The notes under the pieces are model-generated. The model was given only the letters and a program-made list of their open reading frames with translations. It was not told the DNA's origin and did not search any database. Shown one piece after another: positions 1 to 5,061 of a stretch of 6,503 nt of DNA. The position numbers and the translations under genes were made by a program. Position 1 is the first letter of the stretch, and each line of letters opens with the position of its first letter. Source of the stretch: JBHGAV01 sp041946685 (GTDB lineage Bacteria; Acidobacteriota; Terriglobia; Bryobacterales; Bryobacteraceae); the NCBI GenBank assembly GCA_041946685.1, contig JBHGAV010000108.1:1-6503 (forward strand), given 5' to 3'.

Positions 1-338
1 TTGGCCGTCTCGACCATCTCGCTGGCTTCGGCCACCGACATGGCCAGGGGTTTCTCGCAGAGCACATGCTTGCCCGCCAGCATGGCTTCCTTCGCTATCG
101 GGAAATGCAGGTTGTTGGGCGTGCAGATATGGACGGCCTCGATTTCCGGGTCGGCCAGAAGGGTCCGGTAGTCCCCGGTAGTGCGTTCCACCCCGATGGC
201 CTTTCCGAAACTGCTGGCCTCCTGCTCGCTGATGCCGGCCACGGCCACGAGTTCCACGTTGCCCAGGCGCCGGATGCCGTCCGAGTGGGCCTTGCCCATG
301 AAACCGGCTCCAATCACAGCAGTCTTGATCTTCCGCAT
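1..338 (-). CDS. Gfo/Idh/MocA family oxidoreductase, N-terminal part (cut by window edge)
   Basis: The minus strand encodes 112 complete codons from an ATG at 338-336 and runs off the left edge. The product starts MRKIKTAVIGAGFMGKAH, a Rossmann fold with the GxGxxG dinucleotide motif at residues 10-15. It continues with TPNNLH at 73-78 and CEKPLAMS at 94-101; the EKP lysine (K96) is the family's conserved cofactor and active-site residue. Gfo/Idh/MocA proteins are cytosolic NAD(P)-dependent dehydrogenases or reductases, mostly acting on sugars, inositols or their derivatives. The C-terminal substrate domain lies outside the window, so the substrate cannot be named. The start is supported by a Shine-Dalgarno GAAGGAA about 4 nt upstream (complement of 343-349). 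The gene is transcribed away from everything else here, so its partners are probably to the left. Confidence 0.95.
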   Translation of the reverse strand, partial: MRKIKTAVIGAGFMGKAHSDGIRRLGNVELVAVAGISEQEASSFGKAIGVERTTGDYRTLLADPEIEAVHICTPNNLHFPIAKEAMLAGKHVLCEKPLAMSVAEASEMVETA

Positions 339-442
339 ATGGTTCCTTCCGAATCCTTTCGCTGCCAGTAAAGATTGTGCGCGAGGCCGCCGATGGAGTT
401 GCTGGAGTCCCGGGGCAGCCTGCTCCACACACTGTATCGCAA

Positions 443-472
443 TTGGTAGTAGATTGGGATTGGGGAAATACT
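443..472 (+). promoter_or_regulatory. Possible sigma-70-type promoter for the small membrane protein
   Basis: TTGGTA (443-448) and AATACT (467-472), 18 bp apart, resemble -35 and -10 elements in the AT-richest part of this intergenic region. The start would fall near 479, leaving a leader of about 120 nt that contains the GC hairpin at 538-555. Both hexamers are imperfect, so this is only a candidate. Confidence 0.25.
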
Positions 473-537
473 GGAACGTATCCGGAGGTGGAGACATCTG
501 ATAGGTGAAGGACTGCGGTTAGCCCGGGCGCGGGGGC

Positions 538-555
538 TGCCGCCGGGCGGCGGCA
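538..555. repeat. GC-rich inverted repeat upstream of the small membrane protein gene
   Basis: TGCCGCC (538-544) and GGCGGCA (549-555) are perfect complements around a GGGC loop. No T-run follows, so it is not an intrinsic terminator. Stems this short are expected by chance in DNA of this composition. It would sit in the leader about 43 nt before the ATG at 599. Confidence 0.4.
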
Positions 556-598
556 CAGGGAGTCCGGGGGTTCCGCAGACCGTCAGGTGGGAAGAAGA

Positions 599-925
599 AT
601 GGTAGTAAGAGTACAACTCAAACCGAAGCACGCACGCCTGGGCAGTGTGCGGGTCAGGTTGAAGCCGGTCTGGCCGGAGAGGGGGGCGGTGGAGCGCGCC
701 TTCGCGCTCGCCCTGGGCGCGGTGTTGACGCCCGCCTCCGCGATGGCTGCTGCCCTTGCGTTCTGGCGTCTCGGCTCGGACCTGAATTGGACCGGCCAGT
801 TCGCCATTTCGAGAGGACTGTTCTCGCACTGGCAGGTGTGGCTCGCCGTGGCCGTGCTGTTGCAGCTTGGCGCGTCGGTGCTCAATCGCTACGGCCGCGG
901 CGGCGGCCGCGAAGCCATGCCGTAG
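599..925 (+). CDS. Small two-helix membrane protein, function unknown
   Basis: This encodes 108 aa. Residues 34-56 (AFALALGAVLTPASAMAAAL and on) and 77-95 (HWQVWLAVAVLLQLGASVL) form two membrane helices. Between them is a polar connector with WRLGSDLNWTGQF and SRGLFSHW, and a short basic tail follows. I believe similar W-rich small proteins occur in Acidobacteriota genomes, but I cannot assign a function. The N-terminal region holds a near-repeat, VRVQLKP (residues 3-9) and VRVRLKP (17-23). I chose the ATG at 599 because GGGAAG (589-594) lies just upstream. An in-frame GTG at 587 would add four residues, and a GTG at 647 would remove the first copy of the repeat but has no good ribosome binding site. 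The 3' end overlaps the convergent zincin-like gene by 37 bp. Confidence 0.75.
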   Translation: MVVRVQLKPKHARLGSVRVRLKPVWPERGAVERAFALALGAVLTPASAMAAALAFWRLGSDLNWTGQFAISRGLFSHWQVWLAVAVLLQLGASVLNRYGRGGGREAMP

Positions 926-1539
926 GCCGCGCCCGATTCCGAGGCGACAAGTTCCTCCATTACGGTTGCATAGAACCGGTTACTGCGGGTCCGGACGGTG
1001 TGCTCACCCTCTCCGCCCCGCGCGAGGTGCTCCAGTTCGTGCAGCAGCACGGAGAGCAGCGCGGCCTGGAAGCGCAGCGCGGCCAGCCGGCCGCCCATCC
1101 CACTGGCAGCCAGCGAGGAAAGCGGCTGCGGTTCCCATGCGCGGATGCTTTCGTAGGCAAGGTCGATTTCCCCGACAGCACGCCCCAGGTCGCCCTGCAA
1201 GCGGCGGGTAAGGCGCGACTCCGTGCCTGGAGGATGGTGGTGGCCCAGGCAGCCACAGACGTTTGAGGGGCGAAGAACCACGACCACCATGGCTGGCAAG
1301 GCGCGGAGCACGTCCGCGTACGGAGCGAGAGTCTCCGGCTTCAGGGCTCGCAGCAGGTGGGTCCAGGCGGTTTCCAGCGCTTCCGCCGCGGCATGCTTGC
1401 CCCGTGGAAAGCTGAGCAACAGGATGGGGAGATCGTCGCCGGCGCGCACCATGCGCTGCTCCCGCCCCCGTACCTGTTCGATCAATCTGCGGATCAGCCC
1501 GGGGGGATGCAGCGCCTTGGGACGCGTAGGACGAAGCAT
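889..1539 (-). CDS. Uncharacterised protein with HELEH zincin-like motif
   Basis: This encodes 216 aa, and I do not recognise a named family. The clearest feature is LLSVLLHELEHLARGG: an HExxH motif (H167, E168, H171; coded at 1027-1041) on a predicted helix, as in zinc-dependent metallopeptidases. About 24-25 residues on, VMEELVAS has glutamates (E195, E196) placed where gluzincin-type enzymes carry a third zinc ligand. A central CGCLGHHHPP (95-104) adds possible metal ligands. No signal peptide or membrane helix is evident, and the Arg-rich N-terminus suggests a cytosolic location. The ATG at 1539 has GGAG 5 nt upstream (complement of 1545-1548). The gene is divergent from the rhomboid across 53 bp and converges on the small membrane protein. 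Peptidase activity is inference from one motif; a non-catalytic metal-binding protein is possible. Confidence 0.8.
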   Translation of the reverse strand: MLRPTRPKALHPPGLIRRLIEQVRGREQRMVRAGDDLPILLLSFPRGKHAAAEALETAWTHLLRALKPETLAPYADVLRALPAMVVVVLRPSNVCGCLGHHHPPGTESRLTRRLQGDLGRAVGEIDLAYESIRAWEPQPLSSLAASGMGGRLAALRFQAALLSVLLHELEHLARGGEGEHTVRTRSNRFYATVMEELVASESGAAYGMASRPPPRP

Positions 1540-1560
1540 GCGTACTCCGGCTCCGGCATT

Positions 1561-1573
1561 TGCTATTCTGGCA
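1561..1573. promoter_or_regulatory. Overlapping divergent extended -10 elements (rhomboid / zincin-like gene)
   Basis: On the plus strand, TGC (1561-1563) followed by TATTCT (1564-1569) is an extended -10 that would start transcription near 1576, about 17 nt before the rhomboid ATG. On the minus strand, TGC (complement of 1571-1573) followed by CAGAAT (complement of 1565-1570) is a second extended -10. It predicts a start near 1558, about 19 nt before the zincin-like ATG, and that leader includes its GGAG ribosome binding site. The two predicted starts are 18 bp apart. I see no good -35 on either strand, so strength is uncertain. Confidence 0.45.
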
Positions 1574-1592
1574 TAGACGGTCTCCGCCTTCC

Positions 1593-2342
1593 ATGCAATA
1601 CGCCAGGTATCGCGGCGCGGGCTACTACACCCGTCACTTTCCGCCCGGAGTGAAGTGGCTGCTGATTTCGAATAGCGCGCTGTTCGTGGTGTATTTCTTC
1701 GCCGTGCATTCCGGCGCCGCTTCCCTGTTCCAATACCTCAGCCTGTGGCCCCGGGCCGTGCTCCACCTGCCCGCCGTCTGGCAGTTGTTCACCTACATGT
1801 TCCTGCACGACCCGTTCGGGTTCTTCCACATCCTGTTCAACATGTTGACGCTGTGGATGTTCGGGGTGGACCTCGAGAGAGACTGGGGAACGAGGCGCTT
1901 CCTGCAATACTATTTCCTCTGCGGCGTCGGGGCGGGCGTGTGCGTGGTTGTGGCCAACGTCCTGTTCGGCAGTCTCGACACCCGGACCATCGGCGCGTCG
2001 GGCGCGATCTACGGATTGCTGCTCGCGTTTGGCGTGCTCTATCCCGACCGGATGGTGCTGTTCAGCTTCCTGTTCCCCATCAAGGCCAAGTACTTCGTGA
2101 TGATCCTCGGGGCCATCGCCTTCATGAGTTCGTTCGCCGCGAGCGGCAGCGGCGTCAGCCACGTCGCTCACCTGGGCGGGATGGTGTTCGGCTACGCTTA
2201 CCTGCGGTGGCGGTTTTTGCGGACGGGTTTTTCCGGCCTGTTAGGCCGGAAACTCATCGAATGGAGGCAGGCGCGCGCCCGGCGCAGGTTCCAGGTCTAC
2301 ATGCGCGATCGCGATTCGCACAGAGACCGTCGCATCCACTGA
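1593..2342 (+). CDS. Rhomboid family intramembrane serine protease
   Basis: This encodes 249 aa, a full-length bacterial rhomboid with a six-helix core. These proteases cleave transmembrane segments of substrates within the membrane. All active-site features are present: H79 and N83 in FFHILFNMLTLW (N83 is the oxyanion-hole position, like GlpG N154), the nucleophile S136 in IGASGAIYG, and the general base H193 in SHVAHLGGMVFGY. The L1-loop region lies around 50-75. After the last helix (about residue 206) comes a strongly Arg-rich cytosolic tail of about 43 residues. I chose the ATG at 1593 because an in-frame TTG at 1560 overlaps the -10 element, so it would not be in the transcript. No strong Shine-Dalgarno precedes 1593. 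The substrate cannot be predicted; the neighbouring membrane or secreted proteins are only candidates. Confidence 0.95.
   Translation: MQYARYRGAGYYTRHFPPGVKWLLISNSALFVVYFFAVHSGAASLFQYLSLWPRAVLHLPAVWQLFTYMFLHDPFGFFHILFNMLTLWMFGVDLERDWGTRRFLQYYFLCGVGAGVCVVVANVLFGSLDTRTIGASGAIYGLLLAFGVLYPDRMVLFSFLFPIKAKYFVMILGAIAFMSSFAASGSGVSHVAHLGGMVFGYAYLRWRFLRTGFSGLLGRKLIEWRQARARRRFQVYMRDRDSHRDRRIH
2230..2252. repeat. Perfect 10-bp inverted repeat inside the rhomboid gene
   Basis: TTTCCGGCCT (2230-2239) and AGGCCGGAAA (2243-2252) are perfect complements separated by GTT. The RNA would form a stable 10-bp hairpin about 90 nt before the stop codon, within codons for the basic tail. No T-run follows on either strand, so it is not a standard intrinsic terminator. 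Confidence 0.85.
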
Positions 2343-2372
2343 GCCATCACTTATCCGGCGCAGCTACCCATC

Positions 2373-2381
2373 TGCTATATT
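2373..2381 (+). promoter_or_regulatory. Extended -10 promoter of the VWFA-related gene
   Basis: TGC (2373-2375) followed by TATATT (2376-2381) is a strong extended -10 in the 57-bp gap after the rhomboid gene. The predicted start near 2388 leaves a leader of about 12 nt that is almost entirely the ribosome binding site AGGGGG (2388-2393). No clear -35 is visible at the expected distance. Confidence 0.55.
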
Positions 2382-2399
2382 TCTGATAGGGGGCGCACC

Positions 2400-3530
2400 A
2401 TGAGACGTGTGCTGCGTGCAGCGCTGATGTTGACCGCTTGGGTTTTAGGGGCCGCAAGCGCCCTGCCCGCCCAGGAGGGACCCAAGAAGGAGGGCGGCGA
2501 AACCGTAGCGCGGCCCAGGAAGAAGGGCGGAGAGGCCGAAGCCGAACAGCCCAAGATCCCGTCGCAGCTTGGCAGGAAAAAAGTGGACCTGCCGGAGGGC
2601 GTCCCGAGCTTCAAGAGCGATGTCATCACGGTGAACCTCGACATCGCGGTGCTGAACAACAAGGGCCAGTTCATACCCAACATCCCCCGCGCCCACTTCC
2701 GGGTGCTGGAGGACAACGTGCCCCAACAGGTGGCGACATTCAGCTTCGGCGAGGCCCCGATGACCGTCTGCCTGGTCATCGAGTTCAGCAACCTGTTCCA
2801 ATACTACTGGGGAGAGACCTGGTACCAGACGCTGGCGGCGGCTTACGGATTCCTGGAAACCTTGAAGCCGGAAGACTACGTCGCCGTGGTGGCCTACGAC
2901 ATGCGGCCGGAGATACTCTCGGATTTCTCGACCGACAAGCGCAAGGCCTACGAGGCGATGCAGCGCCTGCGCATCGCGGCGTACTCGGAGTCGAATCTCT
3001 ACGACGCCCTGACCGACACGGCCGACCGCATGTCCTCCATCGAGGGACGGAAGGCCATCGTCTTGATCTCGTCGGGCATCGATACTTTCAGCAAGCTTAC
3101 CTTCGACAAGACCCGCAAGGCGCTCCAGGCCGCGGGCGTGCCCATATACGCGCTCGGCCTGATGCAGGCGCTGCGCGAGTGGTACGACGCGCGCGGCTAC
3201 ATGGACTCCATCTCGCGGCTGGACTTCCTCCAGGCCGACAACCAGCTCCGCACGTTCGCGAAGGAAACCGGCGGGCAGGCGTTCTTTCCCCGGTTCTACG
3301 GCGAGTTCCCCAGCATATTCCGCGCCATATCCGAGGCGCTGCGTAGCCAGTACAACATCACCTACCAGCCCAGCAACCAGGCTCGAGACGGAAAGTTCCG
3401 CAAGATCAAGGTGGAACTCGTGAACCCGGCCACCAACGAGCCACTGCGCATCACGGACGAAAAAGGCAAGCCGATCAAGTACACGATACTGGCCAAGAAT
3501 GGCTACATCGCGCCGCGCGAGGTGGAGTAA
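2400..3530 (+). CDS. Secreted VWFA-related domain protein (acidobacterial type)
   Basis: This encodes 376 aa. A signal peptide (MRRVLRAALMLTAWVLGAAS, then ALPA with likely cleavage after A24) predicts export. Next is a Lys/Glu/Gly-rich linker (about 25-65) and a small beta domain (about 74-115: VITVNLDIAVLNNKGQF, FRVLEDNVPQQ). A von Willebrand A-like fold spans about 120-315, and the C-terminal strand region contains SQYNITYQPSNQARDGKF. This order matches the VWFA-related family described from Acidobacteriota (TIGR03436 as I recall it). Members are extracytoplasmic and probably mediate protein contacts; no enzymatic role is established. The metal site is degenerate: the expected DxSxS reads E128-F-S130-N-L132, and the usual SDG aspartate is S225 in VLISSGIDT. 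The ATG at 2400 has AGGGGG 6 nt upstream. It has its own promoter-like sequence, although read-through from the rhomboid gene is possible. Confidence 0.9.
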   Translation: MRRVLRAALMLTAWVLGAASALPAQEGPKKEGGETVARPRKKGGEAEAEQPKIPSQLGRKKVDLPEGVPSFKSDVITVNLDIAVLNNKGQFIPNIPRAHFRVLEDNVPQQVATFSFGEAPMTVCLVIEFSNLFQYYWGETWYQTLAAAYGFLETLKPEDYVAVVAYDMRPEILSDFSTDKRKAYEAMQRLRIAAYSESNLYDALTDTADRMSSIEGRKAIVLISSGIDTFSKLTFDKTRKALQAAGVPIYALGLMQALREWYDARGYMDSISRLDFLQADNQLRTFAKETGGQAFFPRFYGEFPSIFRAISEALRSQYNITYQPSNQARDGKFRKIKVELVNPATNEPLRITDEKGKPIKYTILAKNGYIAPREVE

Positions 3531-3606
3531 GGGCTGGACCGATACACCACCGCTGCGGAAAAATCAAGTATTCGATGTTGCCTCTTTCCAGACCGATAGG
3601 AAAGCG

Positions 3607-3636
3607 TTGACACTTCTCCCGCGGGTTTGCTAACTT
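3607..3636 (+). promoter_or_regulatory. Sigma-70-type promoter of the response regulator gene
   Basis: A perfect consensus -35, TTGACA (3607-3612), is followed after 18 bp by TAACTT (3631-3636), with TGC (3628-3630) as an extended -10. This is the best promoter in the window. The predicted start near 3643 is only about 6 nt before the ATG at 3649. The GGAG at 3640-3643 would therefore be largely outside the mRNA, suggesting a near-leaderless transcript. Confidence 0.75.
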
Positions 3637-3648
3637 CGCGGAGTCCCG

Positions 3649-4146
3649 ATGAGATTCTCATCCCCCACAAATCAGCCTAAGCCAGCCCGCATACTGCTCG
3701 TCGACGACAACAAGCTCGGATTATCGGCGCGCCGCAGCGTCCTGGCGGAGCTCGGTTATTCGGTCACAACGGCGCCGGGCGGCCTCGAGGCGTTGGAACA
3801 GTTCGAGCGGGGTAAGTTTGACCTGCTGGTCACCGACTACAAGATGCCGCACATGAACGGGGTGGAACTCATCGGAAAGGTCCGGGCGGTCGAGCCGTCG
3901 CTGCCCGTCATCGTCATTTCCGGTTACGTCGAAGCGCTGGACCTGAGCGAGACGACTACGGGCGCCGACGCCGTCATCCCCAAGAGCGCGAATGAAGTCT
4001 CCCACCTCGTGCGGGCGGTGGCCCGGCTGGTGAAGCGCAAGCCTGCGCGCAAGCCGCCCGCAACCGTCAAGGCGGCGCCCAGGATTCCCCGTGCGAACGG
4101 CACACGGCAGGCCACGCCGCGCCGCCGGAGCCAGGACACGAAGTAG
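3649..4146 (+). CDS. Single-domain response regulator with basic C-terminal tail
   Basis: This encodes 165 aa. Residues 13-128 form a CheY-like receiver domain: ARILLVDDN with the acidic pair D19/D20, the phospho-acceptor D63 in LLVTDYKMP, the switch residue S91 in VIVISGY, and K112 in VIPKSANEV. Such domains are phosphorylated by a sensor histidine kinase and relay the signal; no kinase is in the window, so it is an orphan here. There is no recognisable output domain. Instead residues 129-165 form a Pro/Ala/Lys/Arg-rich tail with 13 basic and one acidic residue, probably disordered. It could contact nucleic acid or a partner, but that is inference. The ATG at 3649 is the only sensible start, since the receiver core begins 12 residues later. 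The gene has its own strong promoter. Confidence 0.93.
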   Translation: MRFSSPTNQPKPARILLVDDNKLGLSARRSVLAELGYSVTTAPGGLEALEQFERGKFDLLVTDYKMPHMNGVELIGKVRAVEPSLPVIVISGYVEALDLSETTTGADAVIPKSANEVSHLVRAVARLVKRKPARKPPATVKAAPRIPRANGTRQATPRRRSQDTK

Positions 4147-4231
4147 CGTTCCGCCATCAAGTTTCAGGAGCGCGTCCCGGCGCGTGCGCGGAGACGTGCG
4201 CAATTCCCTGCCCGGCCGCTTGAGCCTCCCC

Positions 4232-4259
4232 TTGCCTTTTCCTCGTCCTACGCGAGAAT
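4232..4259 (+). promoter_or_regulatory. Possible promoter of the UPF0173 hydrolase gene
   Basis: TTGCCT (4232-4237) and GAGAAT (4254-4259), 16 bp apart, each match four of six consensus positions. The start would be near 4266, giving a leader of about 32 nt containing the Shine-Dalgarno tract. The elements are weak, and read-through from the response regulator across the 151-bp gap is also possible. Confidence 0.3.
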
Positions 4260-4272
4260 GGTGAAGTGGAAG

Positions 4273-4290
4273 TTGAGGATTGAGGAGGAG
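4273..4290 (+). promoter_or_regulatory. Tandem Shine-Dalgarno-like tract
   Basis: TTGAGGA occurs twice in direct tandem (4273-4279 and 4280-4286) and runs into GGAG, giving GAGGAGGAG at 4282-4290. The second copy is 7 nt before the ATG at 4298 and sets that start. An in-frame TTG at 4280 lies within the repeat and is not needed. Confidence 0.7.
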
Positions 4291-4297
4291 ACTCGGC

Positions 4298-4996
4298 ATG
4301 ATTGAAATCACTTGGCTCGGTCACGGCACGTTTCAGTTCCGCATGCCTTCGGGGGAGGTCGTCGTCGCCGACCCCTGGATCGAGGGCAACCCTTCGTACC
4401 CCAAGAACCACGAGTTCAGCCGGGTCGATGCGGTCCTGATTACCCACGGCCACTTCGATCACATACACGATGCGATCCCGCTGGCGAAGAAGTTCTCCCC
4501 TCAGGTGGTCGCGATTTACGAAACGTGCCACTGGCTGGAATCGAAGGGGGTGGCGAACTTGCGCCCGATGAACAAGGGAGGCTCGCAGACGGTGGGGTCC
4601 GTCAAGGTGACGATGACGCAGGCCGTCCACAGTTGCGGGATTCTCGATGACGGGAAAATGATTTACGGCGGCGAAGCGTGCGGTTACGTGCTGCACCTTC
4701 CGGATTCCCGTAAGGTGTACTTCGCCGGCGATACGAACGTGTTCGGCGACATGCAGCTCATCCGGGACCTGTACGCGCCCGAGCTGGCCGTCCTGCCCAT
4801 CGGCGACCTGTTCACCATGAGCCCGCTCGAAGCGGCCGCGGCCTGCCGCCTCTTGCGGCCCTCCAAGGTGATCCCGATGCACTTCGCGACGTTCCCTCCG
4901 CTCACCGGACGGCCGGAGCAACTCGCCGCGCTGATAAGGGATCTGCCAGGGGTTTCAGTCTGGCCGCTCGAACCGGGCAAGCCGGTGAGCTGGTAG
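4298..4996 (+). CDS. UPF0173 family metal-dependent hydrolase (metallo-beta-lactamase fold)
   Basis: This encodes 232 aa, close to the usual length for UPF0173 (YtkL-like) proteins. It begins MIEITWLGHGTFQF, the typical first strands of the fold. The metal-binding set is complete: THGHFDH (H50, H52, D54, H55), H111 in QAVHSCG, D145 in FAGDTNVFGDM, and H195 in IPMHFATFP. DPWIEGNP (25-32) and the PIGDLFTMSPLEAA stretch (167-180) are also characteristic. Two metal ions are expected in a cytosolic hydrolase; the physiological substrate of this family is not known to me. The ATG at 4298 is preceded by a very strong GAGGAGGAG. A 7-bp GC stem starts 5 nt after the stop. Neither neighbour indicates a pathway. 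Confidence 0.95.
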   Translation: MIEITWLGHGTFQFRMPSGEVVVADPWIEGNPSYPKNHEFSRVDAVLITHGHFDHIHDAIPLAKKFSPQVVAIYETCHWLESKGVANLRPMNKGGSQTVGSVKVTMTQAVHSCGILDDGKMIYGGEACGYVLHLPDSRKVYFAGDTNVFGDMQLIRDLYAPELAVLPIGDLFTMSPLEAAAACRLLRPSKVIPMHFATFPPLTGRPEQLAALIRDLPGVSVWPLEPGKPVSW

Positions 4997-5000
4997 GGAA

Positions 5001-5017
5001 CCGCGCCGGCGGCGCGG
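5001..5017. repeat. GC-only hairpin after the UPF0173 stop codon
   Basis: CCGCGCC (5001-5007) and GGCGCGG (5011-5017) pair perfectly around a GGC loop, directly after the stop at 4994-4996. Only a short TTT (5027-5029) follows, about 10 nt later. It could slow polymerase or protect the 3' end, but it is not a classical terminator, and stems this short occur by chance at this GC content. Confidence 0.4.
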
Positions 5018-5061
5018 GGCGGTCCGTTTCGGCATAGACTTGTGGTGAGGTTGAAGCCGCC

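Larger units (their letters stand above)
339..598. other. Divergent intergenic region
   Basis: These 260 bases separate the minus-strand oxidoreductase from the plus-strand small membrane protein. I see no convincing gene here; open frames crossing it lack a ribosome binding site and family motifs. The region is less GC-rich around 430-480, where a weak plus-strand promoter is possible, and very GC-rich around 520-556, where a short hairpin can form. I could not pick a convincing promoter for the oxidoreductase on the minus strand. Confidence 0.6.

Noticed and set aside
314..829. Minus-strand open frame across the divergent intergenic region
   Set aside because: It overlaps the oxidoreductase start and the small membrane protein gene, has no ribosome binding site I can see, and shows an unnatural Ser/Pro/Arg-rich composition.
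1560..1592. Upstream TTG start adding 11 residues to the rhomboid protein
   Set aside because: The TTG overlaps the predicted -10 element and would not be transcribed; MQYARYRG at 1593 is a normal rhomboid N-terminus.
2230..2252. Inverted repeat read as an intrinsic terminator
   Set aside because: Neither strand has a T-run after the stem, and it lies inside an intact coding sequence about 90 nt before the stop.
3549..3562. CCGCTGCGG followed by AAAAA after the VWFA gene as a terminator
   Set aside because: The stem would be only 3 bp and is followed by A rather than T on the coding strand.
3537..3598. Direct repeat GACCGATA at 3537-3544 and 3591-3598 upstream of the response regulator promoter
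   Set aside because: An 8-bp repeat is expected by chance, and nothing else ties the copies to a binding site.
1570..5039. Shared 9-mer GGCATAGAC before the rhomboid gene (1570-1578) and before the decarboxylase gene (5031-5039)
   Set aside because: Dozens of repeated 9-mers are expected by chance in 6.5 kb, and the distances to the two starts differ.
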